DNA of 9,845 bases from an uncultured Flavobacteriales bacterium (lineage in GTDB: Bacteria; Bacteroidota; Bacteroidia; Flavobacteriales_D; Sanyastnellaceae), in assembly GCA_913057815.1 (NCBI GenBank), contig CAJXOV010000047.1, positions 1 through 9,845 of the forward strand, given 5' to 3'. Of the stretch, positions 7,131 through 9,845 are shown piece by piece (positions within the stretch are counted from its first letter, which is position 1; each line of letters starts with the position of its first letter). The translations under genes were made by a program, and so were the position numbers. The notes under the pieces are model-generated. The model was not told the origin of the DNA. It saw nothing but the letters and a program-made list of their open reading frames with translations, and made no database searches.

Positions 7131-7975
7131 TAAATTAATACTCTCTGTGATAAAATGTTTTCATTCTCTTTGATCAGCACAGAATAAAAACCACTTTTCA
7201 GATGAGACAAATCTAACTCTACCTCATTTTGATTGGTATATTCAGATACTCTCATTAATTCCTTTCCGTCTATTCCTATTACAATTATTTCATCGATAGA
7301 AACATTTTGAACTTTCAGAGTAAAAGCACCATTTGAAGGGTTTGGATAGATTAAAAATTCTTTATTTAAGATTTCCTCTTCTTCTAAGCTCACTAAAATC
7401 TCACACTCATTTACTGTAGTTGGATATTGAACATCATCTATTCTAATCTGAAACTGATTAGAAGAATCATGATGATTAAAAGCTATATATACCTGCATTC
7501 CCTCATACGCAGCTAAGTCAATCTCTCTTAATTGAAATGAGTGAGTAGTTAATGTTTCAGCTATTAAAGTATCTGTAAACTCCTCAGGTGAATCTCCGCT
7601 AGTAGACAACAAAACCGAGTAATGCTCTAAAGAATATAACGGATCTAACCCTCCTACATAGTAAGAAAAATCTTCACCAGACTGCACATCTAAATGAGGA
7701 AGAATTAAATAATTATCTGGCTCTAGAGCACCTTCAGCGTTGTCAAAAGAAGCTGATGTTAAACTACCTACTCCAGATTTTCCAGGGACAATTACTCCAA
7801 CATCATTCGTTTCTAAATAAAAAACTCCCCAATTGAAATCATCTCCATCCTCATCTATAGCCTGCCAACATTCTGGTAGAACGGGTAGCTCAAAAGACTC
7901 AAAATTAGGAGATTCGTTCTGTCCATAAGAATTAAAAACAGCAATCAACAAAATTGGAAGTAAGCCTAGTTTCAT
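7127..7975 (-). CDS. Secreted choice-of-anchor J protein with T9SS sorting domain
   Basis: The 282-residue product starts with a Sec signal peptide (about 1-18, MKLGLLPILLIAVFNSYG). Residues about 24-186 resemble the choice-of-anchor J / cleaved-adhesin domain: FESFELPVLPECWQAIDEDGD, the PDNYLILP pattern at 87-94, and FQIRIDDVQYP near 175-185. After an acidic linker comes a type A T9SS C-terminal domain (about 205-282) with YPNPSNGAFTL (210-220), SGFYSVLIK (261-269) and a hydrophobic end VLIY. Such domains direct Sec-exported cargo through the type IX machinery to the surface, where they are usually removed. The protein is short with one adhesin-like module and no catalytic motif, so a carbohydrate-binding or adhesion role is only inferred. 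A -7-like element lies at 7993-8000. It is next to, and on the same strand as, the GH3 gene, but a terminator separates them. Confidence 0.85.
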   Translation of the reverse strand: MKLGLLPILLIAVFNSYGQNESPNFESFELPVLPECWQAIDEDGDDFNWGVFYLETNDVGVIVPGKSGVGSLTSASFDNAEGALEPDNYLILPHLDVQSGEDFSYYVGGLDPLYSLEHYSVLLSTSGDSPEEFTDTLIAETLTTHSFQLREIDLAAYEGMQVYIAFNHHDSSNQFQIRIDDVQYPTTVNECEILVSLEEEEILNKEFLIYPNPSNGAFTLKVQNVSIDEIIVIGIDGKELMRVSEYTNQNEVELDLSHLKSGFYSVLIKENENILSQRVLIY

Positions 7976-7992
7976 ATTAGAATATTTTTCTG

Positions 7993-8000
7993 CGAAGGTA
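7993..8000 (-). promoter_or_regulatory. Possible -7 element for the T9SS cargo gene
   Basis: On the minus strand this reads TACCTTCG followed by C, one base from TAnnTTTG. It lies 17 bases before the ATG at 7975. With the hairpin at 8102-8138 between this gene and GH3, an own promoter here is expected. Confidence 0.35.
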
Positions 8001-8101
8001 AATAATATCTACCTGCCATAACGAATGTGTTAATCTAAAAAAGACTAATACTTTGAACTCTCAATCCAACGAAGTATTAAGAACAATCAACACTATACCT
8101 C

Positions 8102-8138
8102 AAAAAAAGAGGCTCCTCTTTATGAGAAACCTCTTTTT
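8102..8138 (-). terminator. Strong rho-independent terminator after the GH3 gene
   Basis: The arms 8104-8118 and 8124-8138 form a 15-bp stem with two G-U wobbles (on the minus strand) around a five-base loop. On the minus strand it is followed by a run of seven T (complement of 8102-8108). It starts 23 bases past the GH3 TAG (8162-8164). A run of five T on the plus strand makes it potentially bidirectional, but no plus-strand gene reads into it. Confidence 0.88.
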
Positions 8139-8161
8139 AAATCTTATTTATTGTCTTTTAA

Positions 8162-9802
8162 CTAATTCAGATAAAAAGGTTTCTTTAAAGTATCTACCAT
8201 TAATGTGAAATCACCCGATTCAGTAATTCTCTTCATGTCTATTCCTACGAACTCCAAGTCGCTGCAGGTAACTTTAAATTCTACTTTTCTGACCTCTCCT
8301 GGTGATAAATCAATTTTTTCATAAGCCCTTAATACTTTAACAGGAGGAGCTATACTGGCAACCTCATCTCTGATGTAAAGCTGAACAACTTCTTTCCCTT
8401 GAACGTCTCCTGTATTTTTCACATCAATATTTACTATTAAACTATCTCCACAATTAATAGAGTCAGATGAAAGATTCAAATTATTGTAAGCAAAATCAGT
8501 GTAGCTTAATCCATGACCAAACTCATACTGAGGTTGAAATGCATTAAATCCAAACTGTGGATCTACCAAATCGGTAGTTTTATGATCATATGTGGTATGC
8601 GAGCTAGCGTATCTAGGATAAGTATATGGTAATTTACCAGAAGGGTTAACATCTCCTGTTATCACATCTAAGATAGCCTGAGCCCCTTCATTTCCGGGAA
8701 GATATGCATGCACAATGGCATCTACCAAAGGCTCTATTTGAGAAATAATCCGAGGTCTACCTTCTACAAGAATAATAATTAGATTATCAACCGATTCAGA
8801 AATTTGTTTCACCAATTCATATTGTCCAGCAGGTAAATTCGTATCCTCAATATCTCCTACTGTTTCAGTATATGGAGTCTCTCCTATACAAAGTATGGCC
8901 GTCTTTATACCTTTGGTTTTTAAGACAGCCTGGTATATTTCTTTGAAATCAGGGTCAAGCGAAGTTTCATGATGTACAACCTGTAATTTTTCACTTTCAT
9001 TAAAAGCCTGATAAATGGTCTTTTTAGTAGGGTTGTTATAGGCTGTATCCACCCCTTGCCAAGTTCTCCCCCATCCACCTATCAGTGCATTTAAATTATC
9101 CGTAACTGGCCCTGATAGAAATATTCGTTGATTTTCTAGTGGAAGAACTTCATTCTCATTTTTAAGCAGAGTGATTGACTCTTTGGCTGCATCTAAAGCA
9201 GCTTGCGCATGTTTCTCACTACCAAAGTCAGGATAATCTTCAAAATTCATTACTGGATTTTCAAACAGTCCTAGCTCTAATTTCAACTTCAATATTCTTC
9301 GAACCGATTGATCAAGTCTTGATTCTTTGATCTGACCTTCTTCTACTAATTCTTTTAAAAGTACCGGAAAATCGTAATCTACAGGCACCATACTCATATC
9401 AATCCCTGCATCTATAGCAATTTTAATAGCCGATTTATAATCTTTAGCTACCCTATGTCTGTCTCTCAAATATTTTATATCTTCCCAATCAGTGACTACC
9501 AGTCCTTCGAATCCAAGTTCATTTCTTAAGAGATCAGTAAGTATAGCTGGATCTGCATGAACAGGAATTCCATTTATTTCACCACTGTTTACCATTATAG
9601 TTTTAGCACCAGCATCTATAGCTCTTTTAAAGGTAGGTAAGAAGTACTCTCTCAACTGTCTCTCAGGAACCCATGCTTGAGTCCTGTCCTTTCCTGTAAG
9701 AGTTACACTATAACCTAAAAAATGTTTTAAGCACGAAGCTACATGATACAGACTAGAAACGTCATCTCCTTCATATCCCATTATTACAGCTTCTCCCATG
9801 TC
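8162..9802 (-). CDS. GH3 family beta-glucosidase/exo-glucanase, 5' end missing
   Basis: The 546 genomic codons are the C-terminal part of a glycoside hydrolase family 3 protein; family members are about 750 residues, so roughly 200 N-terminal residues (signal, first part of the TIM barrel) are lost. Numbering from the first genomic codon: substrate-binding KHFLG (26-30), nucleophile motif VVTDW (102-106, Asp105), then the GH3 alpha/beta-sandwich domain (about 205-435) with GGWGRTWQG and GETPYTE (307-313), patterns of the ExoI/ExoP-like subgroup; YEFGHGLSYT; and a fibronectin III-like domain (about 455-540). It should cut terminal glucose from beta-glucans or oligosaccharides by a retaining mechanism. 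It ends without a T9SS sorting domain, so it is more likely periplasmic or lipid-anchored than T9SS-secreted. An apparent GTG start at 9817 giving MYKRQ is adapter sequence, not part of the gene. Confidence 0.94.
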   Translation of the reverse strand, partial: DMGEAVIMGYEGDDVSSLYHVASCLKHFLGYSVTLTGKDRTQAWVPERQLREYFLPTFKRAIDAGAKTIMVNSGEINGIPVHADPAILTDLLRNELGFEGLVVTDWEDIKYLRDRHRVAKDYKSAIKIAIDAGIDMSMVPVDYDFPVLLKELVEEGQIKESRLDQSVRRILKLKLELGLFENPVMNFEDYPDFGSEKHAQAALDAAKESITLLKNENEVLPLENQRIFLSGPVTDNLNALIGGWGRTWQGVDTAYNNPTKKTIYQAFNESEKLQVVHHETSLDPDFKEIYQAVLKTKGIKTAILCIGETPYTETVGDIEDTNLPAGQYELVKQISESVDNLIIILVEGRPRIISQIEPLVDAIVHAYLPGNEGAQAILDVITGDVNPSGKLPYTYPRYASSHTTYDHKTTDLVDPQFGFNAFQPQYEFGHGLSYTDFAYNNLNLSSDSINCGDSLIVNIDVKNTGDVQGKEVVQLYIRDEVASIAPPVKVLRAYEKIDLSPGEVRKVEFKVTCSDLEFVGIDMKRITESGDFTLMVDTLKKPFYLN

Positions 9803-9845
9803 CTGTCTCTTATACACATCTCCGAGCCCACGAGACCTCTCTACA
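9803..9845. other. Nextera Read 2 adapter with i7 index, right contig end
   Basis: Bases 9803-9821 are the reverse complement of the 19-base Tn5 mosaic end (ctgtctcttatacacatct). 9822-9836 continue as the Nextera Read 2 adapter (ccgagcccacgagac). The next eight bases, ctctctac, match from memory the i7 index N707, and the last base fits the start of the P7 sequence. Genomic sequence ends at 9802. Confidence 0.98.

Noticed and set aside
25..9802. Mobile element, defence island, CRISPR array, tRNA or riboswitch
   Set aside because: No transposase, integrase, repeat-spacer pattern, cloverleaf or conserved riboswitch core was seen on either strand; the genes are ordinary chromosomal ones with similar base composition. 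The Tn5 ends are library adapter, not a natural transposon.

Overview
The window reads as one contig from an A+T-rich member of the Bacteroidota, probably a Cytophagales- or Flavobacteriia-like organism from a metagenome or draft assembly. The evidence is a secreted protein with a type IX secretion (T9SS) C-terminal sorting domain, several upstream elements of the Bacteroidota -7 type (TAnnTTTG, twice exactly TAATTTTGC) without clear Shine-Dalgarno sequences, a fused formiminotransferase-cyclodeaminase, and a bacilliredoxin. The genus cannot be told from the sequence. Both ends are not genomic: bases 1-24 and 9803-9845 are Illumina Nextera/Tn5 adapter, the right one running on into an i7 index. 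True genomic sequence is 25-9802, and the genes at both ends are cut by the contig edge.

Layout, left to right. A minus-strand gene (25-1654, 3' end missing) encodes a polytopic membrane protein with a patatin-like serine lipase domain. Divergent from it is a predicted outer-membrane beta-barrel protein (1772-2563), which meets minus-strand ftcD (2560-4260) tail to tail; both stop codons lie in one TTAA. A 211-base divergent promoter region separates ftcD from a bacilliredoxin gene (4472-4882). A strong hairpin terminator then lies between it and the convergent rsmA. rsmA (4949-5716) follows a small DUF4286-like gene (5716-6060) in a coupled pair. trpS (6143-7114) diverges from that pair and converges on a T9SS-exported choice-of-anchor J protein (7127-7975). 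After an intergenic hairpin comes a GH3 beta-glucosidase/exo-glucanase (8162-9802), whose N-terminal part lies beyond the contig.

The genes are mostly ordinary chromosomal functions: translation (trpS, rsmA), histidine/one-carbon metabolism (ftcD), thiol redox repair (bacilliredoxin), envelope and lipid biology (patatin, beta-barrel), and polysaccharide or adhesion functions (GH3, T9SS cargo). They alternate in strand and do not form a single pathway. I see no phage, insertion sequence, CRISPR array, tRNA, rRNA or defence island. The least routine gene is the membrane-anchored patatin. The most consequential observation is the adapter sequence, which creates a false start (MYKRQ) for the GH3 protein. 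No gap between genes exceeds 300 bases.
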